Below are positions 1 to 9,818 of a stretch of DNA of 64,000 nucleotides, piece by piece. Where the stretch lies: NCBI RefSeq assembly GCF_014647795.1, contig NZ_BMPW01000012.1, forward strand, positions 62,001-126,000, read 5' to 3'. Source of the DNA: Actinoplanes campanulatus (lineage in GTDB: Bacteria > Actinomycetota > Actinomycetes > Mycobacteriales > Micromonosporaceae). The notes beneath the pieces are model-generated. The model worked only from the letters and a program-made list of their open reading frames with translations. It searched no databases and was not told where the DNA came from. Numbering within the stretch: position 1 is the first letter of the stretch; each line of letters starts with the position of its first letter. The position numbers and the translations under genes were made by a program.

Positions 1-1
1 C

Positions 2-34
2 GCCCCGCTCGGACCTATGCTGGTCAGCCGATGA
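2..34 (+). CDS. C-terminal end of an upstream gene (partial)
   Basis: A reading frame open from the left edge ends at TGA 32-34, and its last ten codons read APLGPMLVSR. Nothing can be said about function. It is listed because the stop lies inside the first bases (ATGA) of the 84-bp repeat at 31-114. In the second copy of that repeat the znuA stop lies in exactly the same position, which makes a real gene end here plausible. The frame is only ten codons long, so chance is possible. Confidence 0.35.
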   Translation, partial: APLGPMLVSR

Positions 35-114
35 GCGAGCTTGCGCGCGAATCATCGGGCTCAGTCTTGAACTCGTGCCGGCGCCGGAGCGAAGCGGAGG
101 CGATGGCATGAGCG
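31..114 (+). repeat. 84-bp MIRU-like interspersed repeat, copy 1
   Basis: This 84-bp element matches the reverse complement of 23319-23402 with about 10 differences. Both copies begin and end with the heptamer ATGAGCG. The left heptamer contains a TGA stop (32-34) for the upstream frame. The right heptamer supplies the ATG start (108) of the hydrolase gene, and the element carries a strong ribosome-binding site (GGAGG, 96-100) seven bases before it. The layout recalls mycobacterial interspersed repetitive units, which sit at start/stop junctions inside operons. The 7-bp terminal duplication fits insertion into an ATGA overlap; that is inference. Confidence 0.8.
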
Positions 115-1505
115 TGCCCACCCCTCGCTACGAGCGCGCCGCCCGCCGGGCCCAGGCCGACGGCCGGATACCCGCGCTCTCGGTGGCGCTGCACCGCGCC
201 GACCGGGAGCCGTGGGTCTTCACCGTCGGCGACTCCGGCAACCCGGACCACCCCCTCGGGCCGGGCACCCGCTTCCGGATCGGATCGGTCACCAAGACCT
301 TCACGGCGGTGCTGGTCATGCAGGCCCGCGACGAGGGCCTGGTCGACCTGGACGCGCCGATCGGCAAGTACCTCGACGTGCCGGCGCACGGCGACGCCAC
401 GGTCCGCCGGCTGCTCTCGCACACCGCCGGGTTCCAGCGGGAGCCGTACGGCGACGTCTGGGACACCCTGATCTCCCCCGACGCCGGCCGGATGCTCGCC
501 GAACTGGACCGGGCCGAGCGGGTCCTGCCCAACGCCCGGCGGTTCCACTACTCCAACCTCGGCCTGGCGGTGCTCGGTCAGATGGTCGCCCGCCTGCGCG
601 GCGGCACCTGGGCCGAGATCCTCACCGAGCGTGTCCTCACCCCGCTGGGCCTTGCGCACACCACGGCCGGCCGGCCGGTGGACGCGGCCGTCGGCTACCT
701 GGTCGACGCGTACTCCGACGCGGCCCGCCCGGAGCCGCCGGTCGACGTCGGCGGTGTGGCACCGGCCGCCCAGCTCTGGAGCACCGCGGCCGACATGGCG
801 AAGTGGGCCGCCTTCCTGGCCAGCCCGGAGACCGCCGACCCGGACGGCCGGGTGCTCGCCGCGGACACCGTCGACGAGATGCGCTGGCCGCTCACCACCA
901 CCGACGAGAGCCTCTGGGCGGCCGGGTTCGGGCTCGGCCTGATCCTGGTCCCGGAGGGCAAGCGGGTCATGCACGTGGGCCACGACGGCGCCATGCCCGG
1001 CTTCCTGGCCGGTGTCTACGGCCGGCGGGGCGGCGACGGAAACCCGGGCGCGCTCGGCTGTGCGGTGCTCGGCTCGTCCGGCACCGCCGGGCAGACCAAC
1101 GAGCTGGTCCACGACCTGTTGCGGCTCGCCGCCGAGCTGGACCCGGCGGAGATCCGGCCGTGGCGGGCCGCGCCGCCCGCGCCGCCCGCGTACCGGCCGG
1201 TGCTCGGCCGCTGGTGGAGCGAGGGCATGGAGTTCGTCTTCGCCTGGCACGACGGCCGGCTCCAGGCGCGGGCCGCCGAGGCGCCGGCCGGGCGTCCGCC
1301 GGCGATCTTCGAGCCGCTGCCGGACCGGCCTGACGTGCTGCGTACCGTCTCCGGGCGGGAGGCCGGCGAGCTGTTGCGGCTCACCCGCGACGACAGCGGG
1401 GCGGTGGTCCGGATGCACTGGGCGACCTACCGGTTCGCCCGTCTCCAGGAGGGCTTCGACGGAGGCCCGGCGAGCGACGGGCCGGAAACCACTAACCGGC
1501 GATAA
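108..1505 (+). CDS. Serine beta-lactamase-fold hydrolase (class C / D-alanyl-D-alanine carboxypeptidase family)
   Basis: The 465-residue protein belongs to the beta-lactamase (PBP4*/EstB-like) serine hydrolases. The nucleophile motif SVTK (in RIGSVTKTF) and the second motif YSN (in FHYSNLGLAVLG) are both visible, and HVGHDGAMPGF near residue 300 fits the third-motif loop. There is no signal peptide, so a cytoplasmic esterase or peptidase is more likely than a secreted penicillin-binding protein. The last ~110 residues form a separate beta-rich C-terminal domain, common in this family. ATG 108 is preferred over the in-frame GTG at 75 because GGAGG sits at 96-100. That Shine-Dalgarno and the start codon are supplied by the 84-bp repeat. 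The natural substrate cannot be told. Confidence 0.85.
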   Translation: MSVPTPRYERAARRAQADGRIPALSVALHRADREPWVFTVGDSGNPDHPLGPGTRFRIGSVTKTFTAVLVMQARDEGLVDLDAPIGKYLDVPAHGDATVRRLLSHTAGFQREPYGDVWDTLISPDAGRMLAELDRAERVLPNARRFHYSNLGLAVLGQMVARLRGGTWAEILTERVLTPLGLAHTTAGRPVDAAVGYLVDAYSDAARPEPPVDVGGVAPAAQLWSTAADMAKWAAFLASPETADPDGRVLAADTVDEMRWPLTTTDESLWAAGFGLGLILVPEGKRVMHVGHDGAMPGFLAGVYGRRGGDGNPGALGCAVLGSSGTAGQTNELVHDLLRLAAELDPAEIRPWRAAPPAPPAYRPVLGRWWSEGMEFVFAWHDGRLQARAAEAPAGRPPAIFEPLPDRPDVLRTVSGREAGELLRLTRDDSGAVVRMHWATYRFARLQEGFDGGPASDGPETTNRR

Positions 1506-1573
1506 TGGCATCGGCGGGCGGGCGGCCGAGCGGATAGGATGGCACGATCCTTGAGCGAGCCGCCCGACCCGCG

Positions 1574-2701
<1,128 letters not shown>

Positions 2702-2725
2702 TTCGCAAGGGGTAATCGCACCACT

Positions 2726-3196
2726 ATGTCCATCGAGATCGCCAACGAGTCGGGAGTCGAGGTCGACACCGACGCGATCCTCGCGGTTGCCCGGCACGCC
2801 CTGGACGAGATGGGGGTCAACCCGCTCGCCGAGCTGTCGATCCTGCTCGTCGACATCGAGTACATGGCCGAGCTGAACCACCGGTGGATGGGCAGCGACG
2901 GCCCGACCGACGTGCTCGCGTTCCCGATGGACGAGGGCAGCGTCGACCACGGCCCCGGCGAGTCCGGCACCGGTGAGCCGGCCCTGCTCGGCGACATCGT
3001 GCTCTCCCCTGAGGTGGCCGCCAAGCAGGCCGCCGCGGCCGGGCACGCCGCCGCCGACGAGCTGCACCTGCTCACCGTGCACGGCGCCCTGCACCTGCTC
3101 GGCTACGACCACGCCGAGCCGGAGGAGGAGCGCGAGATGTTCGCCCTGCAGAACAAGCTGCTGCAGAGCTGGCGCGCCGGGCGTAAAGCCGGCTGA
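2726..3196 (+). CDS. ybeY: Endoribonuclease YbeY (16S rRNA maturation)
   Basis: The protein has 156 residues, normal for the family. The zinc-binding signature [11 protein letters not shown] is intact near residue 115, with three histidines as expected for the metallo-endoribonuclease that processes the 3' end of 16S rRNA and takes part in ribosome quality control. [10 protein letters not shown], the conserved substrate-side motif, is also present. It starts 24 bases after phoH and ends 2 bases before the next gene, so co-transcription is very likely. Confidence 0.95.
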   Translation: MSIEIANESGVEVDTDAILAVARHALDEMGVNPLAELSILLVDIEYMAELNHRWMGSDGPTDVLAFPMDEGSVDHGPGESGTGEPALLGDIVLSPEVAAKQAAAAGHAAADELHLLTVHGALHLLGYDHAEPEEEREMFALQNKLLQSWRAGRKAG

Positions 3197-3198
3197 TC

Positions 3199-4548
3199 AT
3201 GGACCCCGCGTCGGCCGGGCTGCCGGACCTGCAACTGATCCTTCTCGCGGTCGCTCTGGTGCTGCTCGCCGGCCTGGCCTCGATGACCGACGCCGCGCTG
3301 GCCACCGTCTCGCACGCGCGCGCCACCGAGCTGGCCCGGGAGGGCCGCCGCGGTGCGGGCGCGCTGGCCGCGGTGGCCTCCGACGTGGTCCGCTACGTAA
3401 ACCTGCTGCTTCTGCTGCGGTTGCTCTGCGAACTCACCGCCACCACGCTGGTGGCCCTGGTCGCGGTGGACACCTGGGGTGTCGGCTGGCGGGCCGCGCT
3501 GGTTTCGGCGGGCGCCATGACGCTGGTCAGCTTCGTGGTGGTGGGGGTGGCCCCGCGCACCCTGGGGCGCCAGCACGCGTACGCGGTGGGCCGGGCGACC
3601 GCCCCGCTGGTGCGCTGGCTCGGCCGGGTGCTCAACCCGCTGGCCCAGCTGTTGATCCTGATCGGTAACGCGGTGACACCCGGTAAGGGGTTCCCGGAGG
3701 GGCCGTTCGGCAGCCAGGTGGAGCTGCGGGAGCTGGTCGACCTGGCCGAGCAGCGCGGCGTGGTGGAGCATGGCGAACGCGAGATGATCCACTCGGTGTT
3801 CACCCTCGGTGACACGATCGCCCGCGAGGTGATGGTGCCGCGGACCGAGATGGTGTGGATCGAGGCGCCCAAGACGTTGCAGCAGGCGCTCTTCCTCTTC
3901 CTGCGGTCGGGTTTCTCGCGGATCCCGGTGATCGGCGAGAGCGTCGACGACGTGCTGGGTGTGCTCTACCTCAAGGACGTCATCCGGCTCACCCAGAACG
4001 GCAATCCCGACGCGACCGCCCAGGCGGTGGCCGAGGCGATGCGCGCGGCCAACTTCGTGCCCGAGTCGAAACCGGTCGACGACCTGCTCTCCGAGATGCA
4101 GGCGGCCCGCAACCACCTGGTGATCGTGGTGGACGAGTACGGCGGCACCGCCGGCCTCGTGACGATCGAGGACATCCTCGAGGAGATCGTCGGCGAGATC
4201 ACCGACGAGTACGACGTCGAGCGCCCACCCATCGAGTACCTGGAGGACGGGGCGGTGCGGGTGGCCGCGCGGCTGCCGATCGAGGACCTGGGCGAGGTGT
4301 ACGGCGTGGAACTGCCCGCCGACGAGGTGGAGACGGTCGGCGGCCTGCTGGGGCAGACGCTGGGCCGGGTGCCCATTCCGGGTGCCAAGGCGGAGGTCGG
4401 GGGCCTGCACCTGACCGCCGAGGGCGCCACCGGGCGGCGCAACCGGATCGACTCGGTGCTGGTGCGCCGGGTGCGGCCGGAACCCGCCGCCGAGCAGGAC
4501 GATGAGAACGTTGCCGAGAACGAGGAAAGACAACCCGCCGATGCCTGA
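3199..4548 (+). CDS. CNNM/CBS-domain membrane protein (hemolysin C / CorC family)
   Basis: At 449 residues the layout is typical of HlyC/CorC proteins. An N-terminal DUF21/CNNM region has about four hydrophobic segments (residues 5-150). Two CBS domains follow (EVMVPRTEMVWIEA; LVIVVDEYGGTAGLVTIED), then a C-terminal CorC_HlyC transporter-associated domain (DGAVRVAARLPIEDLGEVYG). Relatives act in magnesium or cobalt efflux. In actinobacteria it is almost always found between ybeY and era, as here. Its stop overlaps the next start (ATG 4541 lies before TGA 4546-4548). Confidence 0.93.
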   Translation: MDPASAGLPDLQLILLAVALVLLAGLASMTDAALATVSHARATELAREGRRGAGALAAVASDVVRYVNLLLLLRLLCELTATTLVALVAVDTWGVGWRAALVSAGAMTLVSFVVVGVAPRTLGRQHAYAVGRATAPLVRWLGRVLNPLAQLLILIGNAVTPGKGFPEGPFGSQVELRELVDLAEQRGVVEHGEREMIHSVFTLGDTIAREVMVPRTEMVWIEAPKTLQQALFLFLRSGFSRIPVIGESVDDVLGVLYLKDVIRLTQNGNPDATAQAVAEAMRAANFVPESKPVDDLLSEMQAARNHLVIVVDEYGGTAGLVTIEDILEEIVGEITDEYDVERPPIEYLEDGAVRVAARLPIEDLGEVYGVELPADEVETVGGLLGQTLGRVPIPGAKAEVGGLHLTAEGATGRRNRIDSVLVRRVRPEPAAEQDDENVAENEERQPADA

Positions 4549-4921
4549 CCAGACCTTCGCCGCCGTCGCCGTTCCGGGCGTCGGTGACACTCCGCTGAGC
4601 GCCGAGGACGCCAAACTGGTGACCCTCGCGCGCAGCTCCCGCGCCCGGGTGGGCGCGTCCGAGGGCGCGGCGGTGCGTGACCAGGACGGCCGCACCTACG
4701 CCGCGGCCACCGTGGCGCTGCCCCACCTGTCGGTGACGGCGTTGCAGTTGGCGGTCGCGCAGGCGGCCGCGTCCGGGGCGACCCGGCTGGAGGCGGCCGC
4801 CGTGGTGACCGAGTCCACCGAGCTGGAGGGCGCGGGCCACGCCGCGGTGCGTGACCTGGCGGCCGGCGCGCCGATCCACGTTGCGGGCCCGAGCGGCGCG
4901 CTGGCCGGCACGGTCCAGTGA
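4541..4921 (+). CDS. Degenerate cytidine-deaminase-like protein
   Basis: This 126-residue protein resembles the short proteins annotated as cytidine deaminase that lie between the CNNM gene and era in actinobacteria (SRARVGASEGAAVRDQDGRT; TRLEAAAVVTEST). The zinc ligands of true deaminases, a (H/C)AE motif and a PCxxC pair, are absent. It is therefore probably not a deaminase, and its role is unknown. ATG 4541 is chosen because GAGGAAAGA (4522-4530) precedes it; the frame is also open from 4502. It overlaps the CNNM gene by 8 nt, and its stop overlaps the era start. Confidence 0.8.
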   Translation: MPDQTFAAVAVPGVGDTPLSAEDAKLVTLARSSRARVGASEGAAVRDQDGRTYAAATVALPHLSVTALQLAVAQAAASGATRLEAAAVVTESTELEGAGHAAVRDLAAGAPIHVAGPSGALAGTVQ

Positions 4922-6279
4922 TGGCGGACCAGCCGGAGAAGCGCGGTCAGGCTCCGAAGAAGACGCCCGCCGCACTGCGTGGTCAGGCCCCGAAGAAGAC
5001 GCCCGCCGAGCAGCGCGGTCAGGCTCCGAAGAAGACGCCCGCCGAGCAGCACGCTCAGGCCCCGAAGAAGGCGCCGGACGAGCGCCGTCTCACCGCGGGG
5101 GAGCGCAACGAGCTGCGGCGTCAGGAGCGGCGGGCGGCCCGCCGGGCCACCGAGCAGGCTGCGGAGCAGGGCGGGCGGTCACGCGGCGGCTCCGGCGCGG
5201 GCCGGGCTTTCCAGGCATCGGGTACGCCGAACGCGCCCCGTCGTGGCGGAAGTGATGGAAAACCTACGGGTAAGGCCGGGCTTCCCACGAGCTCCCAGGG
5301 ACGGGCTGGTGCTTCTGCCGACAGCTCACCGCGTACCGGAAAAGGGGTTTCGCCGAAGAAGCACCGGCACAGGGCCGCGAGTGCCGCGAAGCGTGATGAT
5401 GGGGTGTACCGTGCCGGTTTCGCCTGTTTCGTCGGGCGACCGAACGCCGGGAAGTCGACGCTGACGAACGCGATCGTGGGTCAGAAGATCGCGATCACCT
5501 CGAACAAGCCGCAGACCACCCGGCACGTCATCCGCGGCATCCTGCACCGGCCGGACGCGCAGCTCGTCCTGGTCGACACCCCGGGCCTGCACCGCCCCCG
5601 GACCCTGCTCGGCGAGCGGCTGAACGACCTGGTCCGCGAGGTGTGGAGCGAGGTCGACGTGATCGGGGTCTGCTTCCCGGCGGACGAGCCGATCGGCCGC
5701 GGCGACCGCTTCATCTCGTCGGAGATCAGCGAGCTGAAGGCCAAGGTCATCGCGGTGGTCACCAAGGTCGATCTGGTCGACCCGGCCACCCTGGCGCAGC
5801 GCCTGCTCGCCGTCTCCGAGCTGTACGACTTCGCGGAGATCGTCCCGGTGAGCGCGGTCTCCGGCCATCAGGTGGAGACCCTGACCGATGTGCTGGTCAA
5901 GCACCTGCCGGAGTCGCCGCAGCTCTACCCGGACGACGTGCTGACCGACGAGCCGGAGCAGGTGCTGATCGCGGAGCTGATCCGGGAGGCGGCGCTCGAG
6001 GGCGTGCGCGACGAACTGCCCCACTCGATCGCGGTCATGGTCGAGGAGATGCTGGTCGAGGGCAACCTCACCAAGATTTACGCGGATCTCTACGTGGAGC
6101 GCGACAGTCAGAAGTCGATCGTCATCGGGACCCGGGGCGCGCGGCTCAAGGAGGTGGGCTCGCGTGCCCGGACGGAGATCGAGAACCTGATCGGCCGGCG
6201 GGTCTACCTGGACCTCCACGTTCGGGTCGCCAAGGAGTGGCAGCGCGATCCGAAGCAACTGCGTAAGTTAGGTTTTTAA
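4921..6279 (+). CDS. era: GTPase Era with a long basic N-terminal tail
   Basis: Era binds 16S rRNA and couples 30S maturation to GTP hydrolysis. The GTPase motifs are GRPNAGKST (G1), TTRHVIRG (G2), DTPGLHRP (G3), TKVD (G4) and SAVSG (G5), followed by a C-terminal KH domain (IGTRGARLKEVGSRAR). The canonical part covers about residues 160-452. The first ~160 residues are extra: they are rich in Lys, Arg, Pro and Ala and include four 12-residue tandem repeats (RGQAPKKTPAEQ). Most Era proteins have about 300 residues. The tail is open and in frame, with ATG 4921 overlapping the previous stop; GTG 4918 is an alternative start. A shorter product from an internal start cannot be excluded. Confidence 0.93.
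   Translation: MADQPEKRGQAPKKTPAALRGQAPKKTPAEQRGQAPKKTPAEQHAQAPKKAPDERRLTAGERNELRRQERRAARRATEQAAEQGGRSRGGSGAGRAFQASGTPNAPRRGGSDGKPTGKAGLPTSSQGRAGASADSSPRTGKGVSPKKHRHRAASAAKRDDGVYRAGFACFVGRPNAGKSTLTNAIVGQKIAITSNKPQTTRHVIRGILHRPDAQLVLVDTPGLHRPRTLLGERLNDLVREVWSEVDVIGVCFPADEPIGRGDRFISSEISELKAKVIAVVTKVDLVDPATLAQRLLAVSELYDFAEIVPVSAVSGHQVETLTDVLVKHLPESPQLYPDDVLTDEPEQVLIAELIREAALEGVRDELPHSIAVMVEEMLVEGNLTKIYADLYVERDSQKSIVIGTRGARLKEVGSRARTEIENLIGRRVYLDLHVRVAKEWQRDPKQLRKLGF
4942..5085 (+). repeat. Four 36-bp tandem repeats inside era
   Basis: Four back-to-back 36-bp units (4942-4977, 4978-5013, 5014-5049, 5050-5085) encode the 12-residue repeat RGQAPKKTPAEQ with small variations. Units 2 and 3 are nearly identical in DNA, which points to recent slippage or unequal exchange. 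Unit number may vary between strains. Confidence 0.9.
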
Positions 6280-6299
6280 TCGAAACTTGGACATTCTCC

Positions 6300-6324
6300 A
6301 ACTATGGTGAACTTCACCATAGTT
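6300..6324. promoter_or_regulatory. Perfect 25-bp palindrome upstream of the acyltransferase gene
   Basis: The arms AACTATGGTGAA (6300-6311) and TTCACCATAGTT (6313-6324) are exact reverse complements around one central C. The sequence is AT-rich against a GC-rich background and ends 37 nt before ATG 6362. A one-base loop argues against a terminator and for a homodimer operator. Which regulator binds is unknown, and no regulator gene is adjacent. Confidence 0.6.
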
Positions 6325-6361
6325 TGCACAGGTTGCCGGTTCGGGGGTAACACCTTGGGCC

Positions 6362-7399
6362 ATGCGAAACCGGTACCTGGACATGCTGCGCGCTGTGGCG
6401 ACCGTCCGGGTGGTTGTCTATCACCTGACCGGCTGGACCACGCTCACCGTGGTCCTGCCGGCCATGTCGGTGATGTTCGCCCTGGCCGGCTCGCTGATGG
6501 CCGCTTCGCTGGACCGGTTCGGGGTGTGGGCGGTGGAGCGGCGGATCCGCCGCCTTCTGCCCTCGCTGTGGGTGATCGCCCTGATCGCGATCGCGACCAT
6601 GCTGGCCACCGGCACGTCGAGCGTGAACCCGATGCTCCTGCTCTGGGGGTTCCCCCTGGACACCCCGGAGGCGACCGGCTGGTGGATGCAAGGGCTGAGC
6701 CACACCTGGTACCTGCGGGACTTCCTCTGGATGGTGCTGCTGTCGCCGCTGGCGCTGCCGCTCTACCGCAGGTTCCCGGTGGCGACCGTGCTGACCCCGT
6801 TCCTGGCGCTGCTGGCGATCACCCTGACCGGGGTGACCGTGCCACCGGTGGCGCACGGCCTGGCCCTGTACGGCGGGGCCTGGCTGCTCGGCTTCGCCCA
6901 CCACGACGGGCACCTGGAGCGACTCGGCCGTAAACGGCTGCTCGCCATCGCGGCCGGGCTCGCCGTGCCGGCCGCCGTCTGGGTGCTGACCCATCCCGGG
7001 CCGCGGGGCTACGACCTCAACGACATCCCGCTCGGCAACGCGCTCTGGTCGGCCGCGTTCATCCTGGTCGCGCTCGGATGCGTCCGGCCGGTGGTGCGCG
7101 GCCACCGGGTGCTGACCCTGCTGAACGCGCGGGCGCTGACGATCTACCTCTGGCACGTGCCGGTGATCGTCGCGGTCACCCAGTGGGGCGAGCGGCACGG
7201 TCTGCCGGTCCAGGGCTGGGTCGGCATCGGCTGGCGTACGGCCGTGGTCTTCCTGCTGCTCGGCGTGGTGACCGCCGCGGTCGGCTGGGTGGAGGACCTG
7301 GCCGCAGGGCGCCGTGCCACCCTGCTGGCCGGCCGGCCGGCCCCCGTCCCGGTCTCCCCGGCGCCGGCCACCCCCGAGCCCGTCCCTAGCCTCCGATGA
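6362..7399 (+). CDS. Acyltransferase family 3 membrane protein (OpgC/OafA-like)
   Basis: This 345-residue integral membrane protein has about ten hydrophobic segments and the N-terminal [19 protein letters not shown], the usual opening of acyltransferase-3 proteins, with the conserved His in TM1. Such enzymes O-acylate sugars or glycolipids at the cell envelope; the substrate here is unknown. A Pro/Ala-rich tail ends the protein. It lies between era and recO, where it is not part of the conserved core cluster. It overlaps the end of the convergent DUF4097 gene by 14 nt. Confidence 0.85.
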   Translation: MRNRYLDMLRAVATVRVVVYHLTGWTTLTVVLPAMSVMFALAGSLMAASLDRFGVWAVERRIRRLLPSLWVIALIAIATMLATGTSSVNPMLLLWGFPLDTPEATGWWMQGLSHTWYLRDFLWMVLLSPLALPLYRRFPVATVLTPFLALLAITLTGVTVPPVAHGLALYGGAWLLGFAHHDGHLERLGRKRLLAIAAGLAVPAAVWVLTHPGPRGYDLNDIPLGNALWSAAFILVALGCVRPVVRGHRVLTLLNARALTIYLWHVPVIVAVTQWGERHGLPVQGWVGIGWRTAVVFLLLGVVTAAVGWVEDLAAGRRATLLAGRPAPVPVSPAPATPEPVPSLR

Positions 7400-8156
7400 C
7401 GCTCACGTCCCCGTTCCGGGTGTGCACGTCCAGGACGTTCGTGGACTTCGGGTCGTTGGTGACGCCGACCGCCTCCTGGTCGCCGGAGGTCGATCCGGTG
7501 CGCACCTGGTAGGCGCCGGCCGGGACCATCACCTGGACGTCGCCGTTGGTGGCCGCCGCGGTCACCGAGGACGCCTCGGCCAACTCGACGTCGATGTCGC
7601 CCGAGGTGGTGCGGACCGTGACCGGGCCGGCGGCGTTCAGCACGCTGAGATCGCCGGACTGAGCCTCCAGGGTCACCTCGGAGCGGCCCACCACGTTGAG
7701 GTCGCCCGAGGTCGCCCGCACCTTCAGCGGGCCGGTGCCGTGGTCCACCATCACGTCCCCCGAGGTGAGGCGGATGTCGACCGGGCCGACCCCGATCAGG
7801 CCCACGTCGCCGGAGGTCAGCTCGCCGCGCACGGTGACCGACGCGGGCGCGGTGATCTCGTAGTCGACGCCACAGTCCGGCCCGCAGTCGGAGGTCAGGG
7901 TCAGCACCCCGTCCTTCCGCTGGTAGGTGGTGCCCGGATCGCTGTCGCCCGTGATGATCCGCCGGATCGTCGTCTCGGTCGCGGTCTCGCTGCCGGTGAT
8001 CCGGACGTCGCTGTGCCGGCCGGACAGCACGATCTCGGTGATCTTGACAGTCTCGGTGTCCTCGAAGGTCAGCCGCGCGCCCACCGCGCCGTCGCAACCG
8101 GCCAGGGTGCCGCCCACCGTGACGGCGGCGAGGATCAGGGCAACTCTTCGGCTCAT
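7386..8156 (-). CDS. DUF4097-family beta-repeat lipoprotein
   Basis: The 256-residue protein has a lipoprotein signal ([16 protein letters not shown] then LAGC), so it is predicted to be anchored outside the membrane. The body is a repeated beta-strand pattern in which TSGD or a variant ([28 protein letters not shown]) recurs about every 18-22 residues, the hallmark of DUF4097 parallel beta-helix proteins. One CGPDC pair could form a disulfide. Function is unknown. It is transcribed away from recO. Confidence 0.85.
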   Translation of the reverse strand: MSRRVALILAAVTVGGTLAGCDGAVGARLTFEDTETVKITEIVLSGRHSDVRITGSETATETTIRRIITGDSDPGTTYQRKDGVLTLTSDCGPDCGVDYEITAPASVTVRGELTSGDVGLIGVGPVDIRLTSGDVMVDHGTGPLKVRATSGDLNVVGRSEVTLEAQSGDLSVLNAAGPVTVRTTSGDIDVELAEASSVTAAATNGDVQVMVPAGAYQVRTGSTSGDQEAVGVTNDPKSTNVLDVHTRNGDVSVIGG

Positions 8157-8262
8157 GTGCTGAACCTATTTGCGCCGTCCGGGAAAGCCATCGGGTTCCG
8201 CCCCGGAGTCAACCCTGAGATCCGGGTCAGGGTCTGTCGTAGGTACCGGGCAGAATGGCGGG

Positions 8263-9039
8263 GTGCCCGCCGGATACCGCCGCCAGCTCTACCGCGACGA
8301 CGCGGTGGTGCTCCGTGTGCAGAAACTGGGCGAGAGCGACCGGATCGTCACCCTGCTGACCCGGCGCCACGGCCGGCTGCGCGCCGTCGCCCGCGGGGTC
8401 CGCCGGATCAACTCCCGGTTCGGCGCCCGGCTCGAGCCGTTCGGCCACATCGACCTGCAACTCGCCGGCTCCCCCGAGGGGCTGGGCAGCTCGCTTCACT
8501 CGGTCAGCCAGGTCGAGGCGGTCACCCTGTTCGGCAAGAGCTTCCTCACCGACTACCCGCGCTACACGGCGGCCAGTGCCATCTGCGAGACCGCCGAGCG
8601 GCTCACCCCGGTCGAGCGGGAGCCCGCGCTCCGGCTCTTCCAGCTCACCCTGGGCGCGCTGAAAGCCCTGGCGGCCGGCGAGCACCTGGGCGGTCTGGTG
8701 CTGGACGCCTACCTGTTGCGCGCCATGGCCTTCGCCGGCTGGGCCCCCGCGCTCACCGAGTGCGCGGTCTGCGGCACCCCCGGGCAGCACGCCGCCTTCG
8801 CCGTCCCGGCCGGCGGCGCGGTCTGCCCCGACTGCCGCCCACCCGGCGCCGCCCATCCCAGCCCGGCCACCCTCGGCCTGATGTCCGCACTCACCTCCGG
8901 CGACTGGACCGTCGCGGACGCCGCCGAGGCCGCGGTGCGCCGCGAGTGCAGCGGTCTGGTCGCCGCCCACCTGCAATGGCACATGGAGCGGGCGCTGCGC
9001 TCGCTCCCGCTTGTCGATCGACGGGAGTTGAACCCTTGA
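8263..9039 (+). CDS. recO: DNA repair protein RecO
   Basis: RecO (258 residues) works with RecF and RecR to load RecA and anneal single strands. The N-terminal OB fold ([28 protein letters not shown], joined) and the C-terminal zinc-finger pair CAVCG...CPDC (residues ~165-195) are visible. GTG 8263 is chosen because the protein then starts at the usual [12 protein letters not shown]; the frame is open from 8170 without family similarity. No strong ribosome-binding site is visible. The gene overlaps uppS by 4 nt. Confidence 0.93.
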   Translation: MPAGYRRQLYRDDAVVLRVQKLGESDRIVTLLTRRHGRLRAVARGVRRINSRFGARLEPFGHIDLQLAGSPEGLGSSLHSVSQVEAVTLFGKSFLTDYPRYTAASAICETAERLTPVEREPALRLFQLTLGALKALAAGEHLGGLVLDAYLLRAMAFAGWAPALTECAVCGTPGQHAAFAVPAGGAVCPDCRPPGAAHPSPATLGLMSALTSGDWTVADAAEAAVRRECSGLVAAHLQWHMERALRSLPLVDRRELNP

Positions 9040-9818
9040 GCCCGCGTCCGCCCACCCCACACATCTCCGGCGTCCGGCCACCACAGTTGCCCACGGCCGC
9101 GTTGCCGAAGCATGTGGCAATCGTCATGGACGGCAACGGCCGCTGGGCCAAGGAGCGCGGGCTCGCCCGGACCAAGGGCCACGAGCAGGGGGAGCACTCG
9201 CTCTTCGACACCATCGAGGGCGCCATCGAGATCGGCATCCCCTACCTCTCGGCGTACGCGTTCTCCACCGAGAACTGGAAGCGCTCGCCCGAGGAGGTGC
9301 GCTTCCTCATGGGCTTCAACCGGGACGTCATCCGCCGTCGCCGCGACCAGTTGGTCGATCTGGGCGTGCGGGTGGTCTGGTCCGGGCGGGCCGGCCGGCT
9401 GTGGAAGAGCGTCATCAGTGAGTTGCAGACCGCCGAGGAGATGAGCCGGGGCAACACCAAGCTCACCCTCCAGTTCTGCGTCAACTACGGCGGCCAGGCC
9501 GAGATCGCGGACGCCGCGGCGGCCATCGCCCGGGACGTGGCGGCCGGCAAGCTCAAGGCCGACAAGGTCAACGAGAAGACCATCGCGCGCTACCTCTACC
9601 ACCCGGAGATCCCGGAGGTGGACATGTTCCTGCGCCCGTCCGGCGAGCAGCGCACGTCCAACTTCCTGCTCTGGCAGTCGGCGTACGCGGAGATGGTCTA
9701 CCTCGACACCCTCTGGCCCGACTTCGACCGCCGCCACCTGTGGTATGCGTGCGAGCTCTACGCCCAGCGCGACCGCCGCTTCGGTGGGGCCCTGCCGAAC
9801 CCGGTCAGCCCGACGTAA
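9036..9818 (+). CDS. uppS: Isoprenyl transferase (undecaprenyl/decaprenyl diphosphate synthase family)
   Basis: The 260-residue cis-prenyltransferase makes the polyprenyl carrier for cell-wall synthesis. The catalytic Asp motif [17 protein letters not shown] is intact, as are the ST-N motif [15 protein letters not shown] and the substrate-binding [20 protein letters not shown] 9036 is taken as the start: it overlaps the recO stop (TTGA) and follows GGGAG (9023-9027) at 8 nt. The frame is open far upstream but reads as recO shadow there. It converges with the HAD gene with a 14-nt overlap. Confidence 0.95.
   Translation: MSPRPPTPHISGVRPPQLPTAALPKHVAIVMDGNGRWAKERGLARTKGHEQGEHSLFDTIEGAIEIGIPYLSAYAFSTENWKRSPEEVRFLMGFNRDVIRRRRDQLVDLGVRVVWSGRAGRLWKSVISELQTAEEMSRGNTKLTLQFCVNYGGQAEIADAAAAIARDVAAGKLKADKVNEKTIARYLYHPEIPEVDMFLRPSGEQRTSNFLLWQSAYAEMVYLDTLWPDFDRRHLWYACELYAQRDRRFGGALPNPVSPT

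Noticed and set aside
6304-6933. Open frame starting inside the 25-bp palindrome
   Set aside because: It overlaps the acyltransferase gene in another frame and reads as Arg/Gly/Pro-rich shadow.
7314-9030. Long plus-strand frame running into uppS
   Set aside because: Upstream of 9036 it overlaps the DUF4097 and recO genes out of frame and lacks family similarity; only the part from 9036 is UppS.
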